Positions 4,403-8,235 of a stretch of DNA of 23,801 nucleotides are shown here, piece after piece. A program made the translations under genes and the position numbers. Below the pieces are notes generated by a model. It was not told the origin of the DNA. It ran no database searches and worked only from the letters and a program-made list of their open reading frames with translations. Positions within the stretch are counted from its first letter, which is position 1, and each line of letters starts with the position of its first letter. The stretch comes from a virus: positions 1 to 23,801 of the IMG/VR virus record IMGVR_UViG_3300022841_000067, one strand, 5' to 3'.

Positions 4403-4452
4403 AGCTTAGCACAAAAGCGAACAAAAGTCAAGCCCGTTACCAAATCGTTATA
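4403..4452 (-). promoter_or_regulatory. Leftward promoter, TTGACT-N17-TAAGCT, facing 4327 promoter
   Basis: On the minus strand TTGACT (4426-4431) and TAAGCT (4403-4408) are 17 bp apart with extended TGC. Boxes GTTACC (4436-4441) and GTTATA (4447-4452) lie just beyond the -35, written on the plus strand. It points straight at the rightward promoter at 4327-4355, with expected starts only about 30 bp apart. Confidence 0.6.
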
Positions 4453-4470
4453 ATCGGCGCTCGCTGTATC

Positions 4471-4525
4471 GTTACCAAATCGTTACCAAAAGGGGCTTGA
4501 CAATTAGGGATTAGTCTGCTAGACT
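4471..4525 (+). promoter_or_regulatory. Rightward promoter with perfect GTTACC pair
   Basis: GTTACC at 4471-4476 and 4482-4487 (11-bp period), 9 bp, TTGACA (4497-4502), 17 bp, TAGACT (4520-4525) with extended TGC. Expected start near 4532. The -10 and initial transcribed bases (TAGACTAGACAAAAAACCC) are identical to those at 4976-4994. Confidence 0.75.
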
Positions 4526-4531
4526 AGACAA

Positions 4532-4587
4532 AAAACCCCCAAAAAAGTCGGGCTAAATTAGACAAAGCAAAACGCCGACTTTTTAGG
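4532..4587 (+). ncRNA. Candidate short RNA, about 55 nt
   Basis: A transcript from the promoter at 4497-4525 would run into a 10-bp stem (AAAAAGTCGG at 4542-4551 with CCGACTTTTT at 4575-4584) whose right arm ends in five T, giving a short structured RNA of roughly 55 nt. No open reading frame with a ribosome binding site is present. It converges on the leftward gene at 4608-4844. This is inferred from signals only. Confidence 0.4.
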
Positions 4588-4594
4588 GTCGGCG
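4563..4594 (-). terminator. Terminator of the 4608-4844 gene
   Basis: Read leftward, CGCCGAC (4588-4594) pairs with GTCGGCG (4573-4579) around an 8-nt loop, followed by TTTTGCTTTG. It begins 13 bp beyond the stop of the 78-aa gene. The same region can form the terminator stem of the rightward short RNA. Confidence 0.75.
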
Positions 4595-4607
4595 CTCGCG
4601 GTTAGGG

Positions 4608-4844
4608 TTAGCGTTCTAGCGGAACTGTGTCTAGTCCGTTCAGCTCTAGGGTCTCGTTTACCCAGTTGAAAGCGTTCAAGCGTCCCTTTTTACCTTTGCC
4701 AAATTCGGCGTAAGTGTCAATACCCGTCAGGCGCTCTAGGATTTTCATTCCTGGTTCTCGTGTCATAGTCATTCGCCTAGTGTCCCAACTCCAAATCTCA
4801 GTTCTTAGCGCGATACCGATTAATCTCAATTGAATTGAATCCAT
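4608..4844 (-). CDS. Hypothetical phage protein, 78 aa
   Basis: It begins MDSIQLRLIGIALRTEIWSW and then has a basic middle (TRRMTMTREPG, KGKKGR) before a final acidic helix. Net charge looks near neutral, with a positive patch that could contact nucleic acid. AAAGGGAG precedes the ATG. It is a single-gene unit with its own promoter (4870-4899) and terminator (4563-4594), isolated within the regulatory island, which suggests separate control. No family is recognised. Confidence 0.75.
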   Translation of the reverse strand: MDSIQLRLIGIALRTEIWSWDTRRMTMTREPGMKILERLTGIDTYAEFGKGKKGRLNAFNWVNETLELNGLDTVPLER

Positions 4845-4869
4845 TTTTCTCCCTTTGTTTGATAGCTAT

Positions 4870-4899
4870 AGCCTAGCACAGTTTTAGAGTTTCGTGTCA
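4870..4899 (-). promoter_or_regulatory. Leftward promoter of the 78-aa gene
   Basis: The -10 TAGGCT (4870-4875) with extended TGC is clear. The -35 is TGACAC (4894-4899) at 18 bp, or GTGACA at 19 bp. The GTTACC/GTTATA boxes at 4903-4919 lie immediately beyond, shared back-to-back with the rightward promoter at 4953-4981. Confidence 0.62.
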
Positions 4900-4902
4900 C
4901 TT

Positions 4903-4981
4903 GTTACCAAATCGTTATAAAAGTTTCGTTACCGAATCGTTATAAAAAAAGCTTGACAAACTGCAATTAGTTTGATAGACT
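4903..4981 (+). promoter_or_regulatory. Rightward promoter with two GTTACC/GTTATA pairs
   Basis: Two box pairs, each with 11-bp period (4903/4914 and 4928/4939), stand 25 bp apart. Eight bases after the last box comes TTGACA (4953-4958), then 17 bp and TAGACT (4976-4981). Expected start near 4988. It drives the stretch with the 16-codon frame. Confidence 0.72.
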
Positions 4982-4984
4982 AGA

Positions 4985-5095
4985 CAAAAAACCCGCGGGG
5001 ATTTTAGGGCTTAGGAATTTTGGGCAGAGTCGGTTATCTCCCGGATTCTCAGGAATTATGGGCATCCTGTTGTTTTGTATCCTCTATTTACTTAT
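4985..5095 (-). ncRNA. Candidate antisense RNA, about 110 nt
   Basis: The perfect promoter at 5102-5130 would start RNA near 5095, running leftward to a GC-rich CCCCGCGGG followed by TTTTTT (5000 to 4985) that may end it. It would be complementary to the leader, the ribosome binding site and 13 codons of the small rightward frame at 5058-5108. The terminator is weak because the palindrome leaves only a 3-nt loop. The RNA could instead read on to the gene at 4608-4844. Confidence 0.35.
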
Positions 5096-5108
5096 GGTGT
5101 TAGCCTAG
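5058..5108 (+). CDS. Candidate 16-aa hydrophobic membrane peptide
   Basis: The frame encodes MGILLFCILYLLMVLA, wholly hydrophobic and long enough to span a membrane. AGGA lies 3-4 nt before the ATG. It is downstream of the strong rightward promoter at 4953-4981 and overlapped by an opposing promoter. It resembles in size and character the toxin part of type I toxin-antitoxin pairs, but a 16-codon hydrophobic frame can also occur by chance. Confidence 0.3.
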   Translation: MGILLFCILYLLMVLA

Positions 5109-5130
5109 CAGAACGCCGACCCTTTGTCAA
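5102..5130 (-). promoter_or_regulatory. Leftward promoter, TTGACA-N17-TAGGCT
   Basis: On the minus strand TTGACA (5125-5130) and TAGGCT (5102-5107) are 17 bp apart with extended TGC. It lies at the end of the 16-codon rightward frame and reads antisense through it. A GCCGAC/GTCGGC inverted repeat spans its -35 and spacer and could be an operator. Confidence 0.75.
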
Positions 5131-5149
5131 GTCGGCGCTCGCTGTATGG

Positions 5150-5230
5150 TTATAGGGCCAGCACAAAGACAACCGCTAAGGCTAACCCGAACGCTATCCC
5201 TACTAAGAAATCTTTGGTTGATTCTTTCAC
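5150..5230 (-). CDS. Tiny single-pass membrane peptide, 26 aa, GTG start
   Basis: It begins MKESTKDFLVGIAFGLALAV and has a short charged head then one hydrophobic helix (residues 8-26). The GTG overlaps the upstream stop as GTGA, and GGTGGTGAC serves as ribosome binding site. Inner-membrane location with the head in the cytoplasm is likely. It might modulate a host membrane protein; no family is recognised. Confidence 0.55.
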   Translation of the reverse strand: MKESTKDFLVGIAFGLALAVVFVLAL

Positions 5231-5340
5231 TTTGTCACCACCAATTTTGTCTTGGCATACTTTTCGCGCCTAGTATTCCTTAGGTGTATCGCCAGCAACT
5301 TGGCGCTAGGTGTTCGGTTGCTATCTAGTCGCTTAGCCAT
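5227..5340 (-). CDS. Tiny basic protein, 37 aa
   Basis: It begins MAKRLDSNRTPSAKLLAIHL and is very rich in lysine and arginine. The start shares a base with the stop of the gene at 5340-5573 (TAATG), and the end overlaps the membrane peptide by GTGA, so the three genes form one coupled unit. The strong positive charge suggests nucleic-acid contact, which is inferred only. Confidence 0.62.
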   Translation of the reverse strand: MAKRLDSNRTPSAKLLAIHLRNTRREKYAKTKLVVTK

Positions 5341-5573
5341 TAGATACCCCAGGCCCTTTTGACTAGGTTGCGGTGGCGTGATGTTGTAACGCTTCCGCGT
5401 TGTGTCGGCAATTCGCCCATAATTCCAGAAGCTAAGTCAATAACGGCAATTTGGCTAGAGTAGCTGAAGACGGCGTATTGTGTCGAGTCAAGCCAAGCGC
5501 CAGACATAGAGTTGCCGCGGAAGTTTTCGCGGTTAGCCAACTTGGTTGCAATTGTCTTGTAGTTATCTTGCAT
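5340..5573 (-). CDS. Hypothetical beta-rich phage protein, 77 aa
   Basis: It begins MQDNYKTIATKLANRENFRG, then NSMSGAWLDSTQYAVFSYSSQIAVIDL and a basic C-terminus. The middle looks like three or four beta strands, a layout I associate with small proteins of actinobacterial and archaeal viruses; I cannot name the family securely. The frame stays open upstream from a TTG, but GGAGG stands 8 nt before the ATG ending at 5573. It has a palindrome and hairpin just upstream. Confidence 0.75.
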   Translation of the reverse strand: MQDNYKTIATKLANRENFRGNSMSGAWLDSTQYAVFSYSSQIAVIDLASGIMGELPTQRGSVTTSRHRNLVKRAWGI

Positions 5574-5592
5574 TGTGTTTTCCTCCATTGTG

Positions 5593-5609
5593 TTAGGCAA
5601 ATTGCCTAA
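5593..5609. promoter_or_regulatory. 17-bp palindrome upstream of the 77-aa gene
   Basis: TTAGGCAA-A-TTGCCTAA is a perfect 8-bp inverted repeat around one base, 20 bp before the gene start. It may be an operator or, in RNA, a small hairpin ahead of the ribosome binding site. Confidence 0.5.
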
Positions 5610-5617
5610 TCGTGACT

Positions 5618-5640
5618 AGGCGGGGAATTGCACCCCGCCT
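5618..5640. other. GC-rich hairpin AGGCGGGG-N7-CCCCGCCT
   Basis: An 8-bp perfect stem with a 7-nt loop lies between the genes at 5653-5727 and 5340-5573. No T-tract follows on either strand, so it is more likely an mRNA stability or processing element, or a protein site, than an intrinsic terminator. Confidence 0.55.
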
Positions 5641-5652
5641 AAGGCCCTAGCC

Positions 5653-5727
5653 CTAGTCTGCCAAGTAGTCACCTTCAGCGACTAGCTCGGCTAGTAAGTC
5701 GTCAATTGTAGTGTCTAGTTCTTCCAT
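5653..5727 (-). CDS. Tiny acidic protein, 24 aa
   Basis: It begins MEELDTTIDDLLAELVAEGD and is almost wholly an acidic amphipathic helix. The ATG overlaps the upstream stop (TAATG). An ATG four codons earlier (ending 5739) is an alternative giving 28 aa. The ribosome binding site is poor, so coupling is likely. Confidence 0.5.
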   Translation of the reverse strand: MEELDTTIDDLLAELVAEGDYLAD

Positions 5728-5891
5728 TAGTTCCACCATTCTTCCATCGTCCTTTGAGCAATTACATAATTGCCAGTTTCTTGTAATGTGAGTAAGTAAA
5801 CGGCCAGTTCTCCTAGCTTTTGGTTTACTAAGTTGCTTTCGCTACTTTTTATTGCGTTACGCAATTCTGCGATTACTTTGCTGTAATCCAT
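5727..5891 (-). CDS. Small helical protein, 54 aa, first leftward gene
   Basis: It begins MDYSKVIAELRNAIKSSESN and forms two helices, ending EEWWN. GAAGAAG is a weak ribosome binding site. It is the first gene of the leftward arm after the divergent junction, about 40 bp from the promoter at 5933-5961. Possibly a small helical regulator or hetero-oligomer partner; no DNA-binding motif is recognised. Confidence 0.65.
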   Translation of the reverse strand: MDYSKVIAELRNAIKSSESNLVNQKLGELAVYLLTLQETGNYVIAQRTMEEWWN

Positions 5892-5932
5892 TAGTTTCTT
5901 CTTTCGTTTAGTGTTGCCTTGTTGTTGTTACA

Positions 5933-5961
5933 AGCATGGCACAAGGCCGACTAGAGCGCAA
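5933..5961 (-). promoter_or_regulatory. Probable first leftward promoter
   Basis: On the minus strand TTGCGC (5956-5961), 17 bp and CATGCT (5933-5938) with extended TGC stand upstream of the first leftward gene. The hexamers are poorer than those further left, but spacing and position are right. Confidence 0.42.
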
Positions 5962-6046
5962 GTTTTAGGTGACCGAAAGAAACTATTTTATTGGGGCAGG
6001 GGCGCGTCTGTAGCCGGGTCACAACCGTGTGTAATATATTTTTGAT

Positions 6047-6081
6047 TTGGTTTTTTTCGATACACGTGGTAAGATATACCC
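6047..6081 (+). promoter_or_regulatory. First rightward promoter, leaderless type
   Basis: TTGGTT (6047-6052), 17 bp and TAAGAT (6070-6075) end exactly 6 bp before the ATG at 6082, so RNA would begin at or next to the start codon. No Shine-Dalgarno sequence is present, which fits a leaderless mRNA. Confidence 0.62.
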
Positions 6082-6321
6082 ATGAGCGAAATTACAGTTT
6101 CAATGTCAGGCTTTGGCCAGTACACACTTGCCCTCAGCATCGTGGATGCCGGACAAGAAAAGGACACAATAGAGGTCTGGATGGCGGTCTTTACTGACAT
6201 CGAGGGTGATTCCAGCTGGGAGGTTTACTTCGAGATGGGGCCAGACTACGAGGCATGGGACTTGATAGATGAAGCCATCACCGCTTACCGCGATACAATA
6301 GAGGAAGGCCACCCAACATGA
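6082..6321 (+). CDS. Hypothetical acidic phage protein, 79 aa
   Basis: It begins MSEITVSMSGFGQYTLALSI and is beta-rich in residues 1-55, ending in an acidic helix (WDLIDEAITAYRDTIEEG). It is the first rightward gene and is probably leaderless. Its end overlaps the next start by ATGA. Possibly related in fold to the small alpha/beta proteins of the left arm. Function is unknown. Confidence 0.78.
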   Translation: MSEITVSMSGFGQYTLALSIVDAGQEKDTIEVWMAVFTDIEGDSSWEVYFEMGPDYEAWDLIDEAITAYRDTIEEGHPT

Positions 6322-6521
6322 ACATCACACAGTGGATTAAGTACGGCGTAGACAAAGGGTATTGCACACCTTCCTATTGTGCGACTCATGACGGTGACCC
6401 GCTAACTGAGGCAGAAGAGATACAGTGGGAAGAGGGAGAAGACCCTTGCACCCACTCTGTGAGGCTCATAGAGGACCGCGAGATGAAAGAAAACCTAGAG
6501 AAAAACAGGCCAGGCAACTAG
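6318..6521 (+). CDS. Small Cys/His-containing phage protein, 67 aa
   Basis: It begins MNITQWIKYGVDKGYCTPSY. Conserved-looking Cys and His positions (C16, C21, H24, C44, H46) in YCTPSYCATHDG and DPCTHSVRL resemble a type of small protein common in actinobacteriophages, possibly metal-binding. GGAAGG lies 9 nt before the ATG and it overlaps the upstream gene by 4 nt. I know no assigned function. Confidence 0.75.
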   Translation: MNITQWIKYGVDKGYCTPSYCATHDGDPLTEAEEIQWEEGEDPCTHSVRLIEDREMKENLEKNRPGN

Positions 6522-6544
6522 GATAACCTGTAAAAATTTCGGCT

Positions 6545-6589
6545 AATTTTTTACACAAAACAGATATGTGTAAAAAATTCTGCTATACT
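6545..6589. promoter_or_regulatory. Rightward promoter with 13-bp palindromic operator
   Basis: Perfect 13-bp arms (AATTTTTTACACA at 6545-6557, TGTGTAAAAAATT at 6567-6579) surround 9 bp and end 5 bp before an extended -10 TGC-TATACT (6584-6589). No good -35 is present; the palindrome occupies its place. A repressor or activator dimer site is likely. As RNA it could also act as a bidirectional terminator for the gene ending at 6521. Confidence 0.62.
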
Positions 6590-6629
6590 TTTAACCTAAG
6601 GCCACTATATCTTTAAAGTAAAGGACACA

Positions 6630-6833
6630 ATGTCAAGAGGATTAACAGAAGAACCAGAACAAACCACAGAGGGAAGCGACCTTAACGATGTCAGGCAGGC
6701 GTTCGATGACCTAGCTGGCTACGTTGGGATGCTATCTGTGCGGCTAGAGACGCTAGAAGACCTACTGGCCAAGGCATTAAAGAGCTCTTTGCCCGAAGAC
6801 GAGGCAGCAGACAAAAGGATAACAGGACTGTGA
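6630..6833 (+). CDS. Small coiled-coil-like phage protein, 67 aa
   Basis: It begins MSRGLTEEPEQTTEGSDLND, with a hydrophilic N-terminus then a leucine-rich heptad stretch (about residues 22-48), suggesting a dimer or trimer. AAAGGAC precedes the ATG. It overlaps the next gene by GTGA, so it may assist the candidate small terminase. Function is unknown. Confidence 0.75.
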   Translation: MSRGLTEEPEQTTEGSDLNDVRQAFDDLAGYVGMLSVRLETLEDLLAKALKSSLPEDEAADKRITGL

Positions 6834-7327
6834 GCAAAGCGGTATCAGTAATAGACGACATCCTGCTAAAAGCAGCAGCTGGTGGTAAGTCTGGCGATGA
6901 GATAGAAGCGATTACTGGTATACCTGCAGCCCAGGCACTGAACAAGGTCAAAGAACTGCTGGCTAGTAGAGATGTATGGAACGAGATGGAGCAGCGCCAG
7001 TTGCTGCTTGCGGAACTGCACGAACTAAAAGAAAGCCTGCGGGTGCAGGCCATAGATGGCGGAGACCCGGACGCGGCCAGGACGTTGCTAAGAACTTTAG
7101 AGGTAATCGGGAAGCGGTTGGACACTCAGCAGCTTGTGCTGGATGAGAACCTGTTAAAGCTGACAATGTTCCAGCAGCGGATACTACTAAGGGCAATGGA
7201 TGCAGCACTTAACTTTGCCAAGAAGGAACTGCGGGAGCGATACCCAGAGGTAAGCCTGTCTGAACTGGACGGGCTGGTAGCTGAAGGATTGCAACTGGCT
7301 AAGTATGAGCTGGAGGATGAGATTTGA
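6830..7327 (+). CDS. Possible terminase small subunit, 165 aa, GTG start
   Basis: Residues about 18-45 (AGGKSGDEIEAITGIPAAQA onwards) form a helix-turn-helix-like segment, followed by long charged helices (47-165) suited to oligomer formation. That is the usual layout of small terminase subunits, which recognise packaging sites and deliver DNA to TerL. It lies four genes before terL, at the expected place and size. No sequence motif proves the function; another DNA-binding phage protein is possible. The GTG overlaps the upstream TGA. Confidence 0.5.
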   Translation: MSKAVSVIDDILLKAAAGGKSGDEIEAITGIPAAQALNKVKELLASRDVWNEMEQRQLLLAELHELKESLRVQAIDGGDPDAARTLLRTLEVIGKRLDTQQLVLDENLLKLTMFQQRILLRAMDAALNFAKKELRERYPEVSLSELDGLVAEGLQLAKYELEDEI

Positions 7328-7521
7328 TAGTAGACATGAAGGACATGAACTATAAGAAGTACTTCGTAAGCGGAGTAGAGTCCGGTGCCCAAAAAGAACG
7401 TGAGCAGATTGTTGACTACCTAAGAGACTTGCAATGTGATGTACTTGCCCATAATGATGAGTATAGCGTTTCAACTCTTCAGAAGGTAATCACCTGGATT
7501 GAGGGCAGAGACAATGACTAA
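7324..7521 (+). CDS. Hypothetical protein, 65 aa, TTG start
   Basis: The TTG has GGAGG exactly 7 nt upstream and overlaps the previous stop (TTGA); later ATGs are badly spaced. It begins MIVDMKDMNYKKYFVSGVES and has a helical centre (KEREQIVDYLRD) and C-terminal helix (STLQKVITWIEG). A similar helical type is common in actinophages. Function is unknown. Confidence 0.7.
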   Translation: MIVDMKDMNYKKYFVSGVESGAQKEREQIVDYLRDLQCDVLAHNDEYSVSTLQKVITWIEGRDND

Positions 7522-7582
7522 GAAAACACGGTCAGAGATTATGACTAAGAAAACAGTGTCAGAACTATACCGAAAACGGTAG
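7514..7582 (+). CDS. Tiny basic peptide built of a 9-residue duplication, 22 aa
   Basis: The frame is two adjacent 27-nt copies (MTKKTRSEI and MTKKTVSEL) plus YRKR. GAGG precedes the ATG and it overlaps the upstream gene by 8 nt. It is strongly basic. The duplication is plain in the DNA; translation is uncertain. Confidence 0.4.
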   Translation: MTKKTRSEIMTKKTVSELYRKR

Positions 7583-7617
7583 TTTCCTGACAATCCACAA
7601 AAACATAAAAACCAGCA

Positions 7618-7651
7618 TCCATAAAAATGGACAACAGTCCACAATAGTGGA
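7618..7651. promoter_or_regulatory. Phased TCCA/TGGA operator-like array
   Basis: TCCA (7618), TGGA (7628), TCCA (7638) and TGGA (7648) alternate at exact 10-bp steps, making three overlapping 14-bp inverted repeats with 4-nt centres. It lies in the 205-bp gap before the DUF3310 gene; the rest of that gap shows only GTAAC-N6-GTTAC (7680-7695) and the promoter at 7764-7772. Confidence 0.5.
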
Positions 7652-7763
7652 ATGTAACCTATACCGCACAAACGCAAAAGTAACTTTAGGGTTACAAGTG
7701 TTATCAAACCGCTTGCGATTGTTTAGAGGGCTAAACGATTGTAAACACTACCTTTTACACCCT

Positions 7764-7772
7764 TGCTACACT
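7764..7772 (+). promoter_or_regulatory. Extended -10 promoter before DUF3310 gene
   Basis: TGC-TACACT stands 15 bp before the ATG at 7788, with AAGGAC between. No -35 match is seen, as for other rightward promoters here. Confidence 0.45.
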
Positions 7773-7787
7773 ACCAAAAGGACAGAG

Positions 7788-8072
7788 ATGACAGACTTAG
7801 TAAACCACCCAAAGCACTACACCAGTCACCAAAGTGGCGTCGAGGCAATCGACATAACACGACACATGGGCTACAACCTCGGCAACGTGATGAAGTATAT
7901 CTGGAGAGCAGACTTAAAGAACGATGCAATTCAGGACCTAGAGAAGGCACAGTTCTACTTGGCAGATGAGATAGCCAAGCGTAAGCAAGCCCAGGTAAGC
8001 CAACTTGCTGACAAGCTGCGTCACACCGAGGACTGGATTGTTAGGAACTGGAGAGACGATGCCGGTTTATGA
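7788..8072 (+). CDS. DUF3310 family protein, 94 aa
   Basis: The segment NHPKHYTSHQSGVEAIDITR, followed by MGYNLGNVMKYIWRADLKND and DLEKAQFYL, is the hallmark of DUF3310, a widespread phage family of unknown function (sometimes labelled nucleotide kinase without proof). Residues 5-65 hold the domain; the end is a charged helix. The frame is open upstream to 7647, but the ATG at 7788 has AAGGAC at 6 nt and starts the conserved region properly. Confidence 0.85.
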   Translation: MTDLVNHPKHYTSHQSGVEAIDITRHMGYNLGNVMKYIWRADLKNDAIQDLEKAQFYLADEIAKRKQAQVSQLADKLRHTEDWIVRNWRDDAGL

Positions 8073-8235
8073 TTACGCCTGCGACAAGGCACACGTCGAG
8101 GAACGGTCTCACGCAATGGGCGTTTACCCAGATGTAACCTGCGGTAGGTGCAATGGTAAAATGTATAGAGTAATAAGTGCGCCTAAGAGTATTGTATTTA
8201 AGGGGCCAGGATTCTACTCAACGGAGTATAAATGA
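8059..8235 (+). CDS. FmdB-type zinc-ribbon protein, 58 aa
   Basis: It begins MPVYDYACDKAHVEERSHAM, the start typical of FmdB-family zinc ribbons (MP-x-Y-x-Y-x-C). The second knuckle CGRC (C28, C31) is intact, and the first is C-x3-H (CDKAH) instead of the usual CxxC. The end, GPGFYSTEY, is also typical of the family in phages. GGAGAG precedes the ATG, and the gene overlaps both neighbours. Role unknown, perhaps transcription-related. Confidence 0.82.
   Translation: MPVYDYACDKAHVEERSHAMGVYPDVTCGRCNGKMYRVISAPKSIVFKGPGFYSTEYK

Larger units (their letters stand above)
4068..4607. other. Noncoding promoter-dense regulatory island
   Basis: These 540 bp show no credible gene on either strand. They hold two leftward promoters (4096-4125, 4403-4431), two rightward promoters (4327-4355, 4497-4525), four GTTACC box pairs, a LexA-type box, the 14-bp palindrome GGCGTTCTAACGCC (4219-4232), an inverted repeat CTTGGT...ACCAAG (4244-4264) and a bidirectional terminator-like hairpin near 4573-4594. 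Confidence 0.65.
4845..5149. other. Regulatory stretch with overlapping opposed transcripts
   Basis: These 305 bp hold a leftward promoter (4870-4899), two GTTACC pairs (4903-4944), a rightward promoter (4953-4981), a 16-codon hydrophobic frame (5058-5108) and a leftward promoter (5102-5130) whose RNA would be antisense to it. The 16-bp sequence at 5132-5147 is a second copy of 4454-4469. Confidence 0.6.

Noticed and set aside
4967-5065. Leftward 32-codon frame inside the candidate antisense RNA
   Set aside because: The ribosome binding site is poor (GAGG 13 nt away), the frame runs through the rightward promoter at 4953-4981, and the proline-rich peptide looks like chance.
6691-7474. Several leftward frames of 80-144 codons opposite the candidate small terminase gene
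   Set aside because: They are serine/leucine-rich mirror frames of coding DNA, with no ribosome binding sites.
7647-7787. N-terminal extension of the DUF3310 gene from GTG
   Set aside because: The 47 extra codons lie outside the conserved domain and cover the operator-like region; the ATG at 7788 has a good ribosome binding site.
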